A stretch of 64,000 nucleotides of DNA from Cannabis sativa (taxonomy: Eukaryota > Streptophyta > Magnoliopsida > Rosales > Cannabaceae). The stretch's first letter is position 1; every line of letters begins with the position of its first letter. The position numbers and the translations under genes were made by a program. Below the pieces are notes generated by a model. It was not told the origin of the DNA. It ran no database searches and was given only the letters and a program-made list of their open reading frames with translations. The stretch covers positions 34,981,280 through 35,045,279 of the forward strand of contig NC_083605.1 of assembly GCF_029168945.1 (NCBI RefSeq), given 5' to 3'. Shown piece after piece: positions 62,394 to 64,000 of the stretch.

Positions 62394-62860
62394 AAAGAAC
62401 TAATATGAGAGAGTATTGATAAGCGAAAACATTACACCTAATAATAATATGATAATATTTTTTTCCATTAAAATAGTAAGTTTCAAAATAAATGTAACAA
62501 GTTAAATAATATGTTACATTACTGGGTGCAAAGTTTAAATGCACATATAATTACTTAAAATAATGAAATGGCAATATACCATATTAATATTATTGTGTTA
62601 TGAAATATTATATATAGATGTCTAAATTATTATCAAATTAATTGTTACCATTAATGCTTGATTGTATTTTCATAGATTTAGTTTCTCATTCTTTTAGTCA
62701 TATTTTTGTATAAATAGGAATTTACTCCATCAAAATAAATAACTGAAAAAAATCTCATTCATTCTCTTCTTCTCTTTGTCTTCTATTTGTTCTTGTTTCT
62801 TTCTTTATTATATATTATTTGTAAAGTCTTTTTTTTGGCAAGTTAGTTGACAAAATAATT
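62394..62860. other. AT-rich sequence with a possible promoter
   Basis: It has no coding region. TATAAATA at 62709-62716 followed by CTCTTCTTCTC-type sequence looks like a promoter and 5' leader, or part of an LTR, but nothing downstream confirms it. Confidence 0.4.
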
Positions 62861-64000
62861 TTTCCATTTATGGTAAGATTGGTGTGCATTCATATTCGAT
62901 TTCTTACCTTATAAATTCGGATTGTAGTTGCCCTTTTCCTTGTTTGGAAAGTTGCACTTTCAGCTGAACTTTCCTTTATTGAAAACTTCTCAAAAGAGAA
63001 GGAATTCTCTTTTGGAAAGTTGTCTTTTTTAGGGAAACTTTGATTATTGCCTTTTCCTTATTGATTTCGATTGTATCTTGATACAATCAGAATATCTAAT
63101 CTGTTTTTGGCAGGAATCAAACATTAAAAGAAGATCGGACCCGATTTTAGTAAGTTTCCCGTTTCTGGGCAGATCCGCTGCGTCAGCATCCGAATCTGAT
63201 GTAGCAGATCGTGTTTCTTTTGGAAAGTTTTTGTACAGCTGCTAATTCGAACTTGTGGTTGCCTCTTTGGTTTTCATGATCTATAAATAGAGCCTAGAGA
63301 GCAACCATTCGAATTACCTCTTCCATTATTCATTTTCTACATTTATCTTTTGAGAGAAGAGAGTCTTTCTTTGTTTTGTGAGAGCCTATGTTTATTTCAA
63401 CCAATTGGTTTCCTTTTTGCTAAACTCTCCCATGTTTATTTCAACCAATTTTTGTCATTCACTCTCACCACCTACCCGATTCTATTTCTTTGTCTCTCTT
63501 GCTTGTTTGCTGTTCATTGTCTCTTTCAGATCAAAATAGTGAGAACAAAGAACCTAGGGCATCCCAAAAAGGAAAATGGTGGAATCTAAACAAGCCCCCT
63601 CAAATGCTCTTCTTGCTGCTCCAATCGTCTTGCTACCATGGAGGAGGTTCAGCAAGAGATGTCCAAGCAGTTGTCCTCATTGATCAAGCTTTATGGGGCA
63701 TAAGTTTTCTTTCTTTTTGTCTTTGTTGGACATATTTCTATCTTTTCATTTCTTTTTGTCTTTGGCCCTTATAGATAAACAAAAAGGGGGAGTAATTGTA
63801 TACTCAACTGTCTAGGGGGAGTTGAGGTTTGTGTTTGTGTTCATCTTTGGTCAAAGTTAGCTGTTTATTTTGGTTTAATGTTGTGCTTCTTAGGGGGAGT
63901 TTTTATGTTTATTTTGCTAACTTTGTTTTGTAGGTGTTTGTTAATTAATAATATTTTGATTATCTAAAGTGCCAAAGGGGGAGATTGTTAGGTCCTTTTT
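62861..64000 (+). mobile_element. 3' end of a second Copia-type element (internal deletion derivative), continuing past the window
   Basis: The right end is typical of an LTR element: AAAGGGGGAGAT followed by TGTTAGGTCC at 63986, taken as the start of a 3' LTR. Upstream, TATAAATA at 63282-63289 followed by CTTTTGAGAGAAGAGAG resembles the promoter and R region of an LTR, so part of a 5' LTR may lie at about 62861-63360, with most of the internal region deleted. A short open stretch ending in SKQLSSLIKLYGA (about 63650-63701) may be the end of a polyprotein. Four GGGGGAG copies (63786, 63815, 63893, 63977) recall the region before the 3' LTR in SIRE/Maximus-type elements. No primer binding site was found. 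Confidence 0.5.
63986..64000 (+). repeat. Start of a 3' LTR
   Basis: TGTTAGGTCCTTTTT immediately after a polypurine tract. Only 15 bases are inside the window. Confidence 0.65.

Overview
This is plant nuclear DNA from a repeat-dense, AT-rich intergenic region. The evidence is LTR retrotransposons primed by initiator tRNA-Met, a chromodomain-bearing Ty3/Gypsy element, an L1-type LINE, MITEs and very AT-rich spacers. A eudicot is likely; a Cannabaceae-like genome is only a weak impression from the look of the repeat families. I see no intact host gene, no rRNA or tRNA gene and no CRISPR array. The one host-gene candidate is a small ORF split by a retrotransposon.

Layout. Positions 1-4592 are the 5' part of a minus-strand Copia element (C1), which sits in the protease region of a minus-strand Gypsy element (G1, 4593-10765). 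The leader of G1 is itself interrupted by a solo LTR (S1, 6248-8413, target duplication AGGCT). Positions 10766-11562 are a Copia RT/RNase H fragment. From 11563 to about 19130 lies a decayed minus-strand Gypsy element (G2), whose 3' LTR holds a second solo LTR (S2, 12287-14355, duplication TATAC) and a long AG microsatellite. Positions 19131-20890 look like an LTR of another family. Positions 20891-21978 and 32919-33176 are the two sides of a low-copy locus split by a Copia insertion (C2, 21984-32913, duplication TAGAG) that carries three LTRs instead of two. Positions 33177-36218 hold compound palindromes, a foldback element built of higher-order minisatellite units, a possible SINE and a 243-bp MITE. 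A full-length minus-strand L1-type LINE (36342-51897, 16-bp target duplication) follows, split by a complete plus-strand Copia element (C3, 39348-49516, duplication CCTCT). A nearly complete plus-strand chromodomain Gypsy element (G3, 52069-61777, duplication GTAGG) comes next, then a 529-bp MITE and the 3' end of another Copia-type element whose 3' LTR starts at 63986.

How the parts relate. C1, C2 and C3 are one Copia family with LTRs of about 1.9 kb and an AT-rich leader of about 3 kb. Their pol regions are dead, and C2 and C3 share the same stop codons although the LTRs within each element are very similar. That points to a defective lineage copied by proteins supplied in trans. The Gypsy elements and solo LTRs share an LTR architecture: a pair of palindromic cassettes near the middle and a tandem hairpin-repeat block nearer the 3' end, with sequence that differs by family. 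G3 has one gag-pol reading frame interrupted by nine stops and one frameshift.
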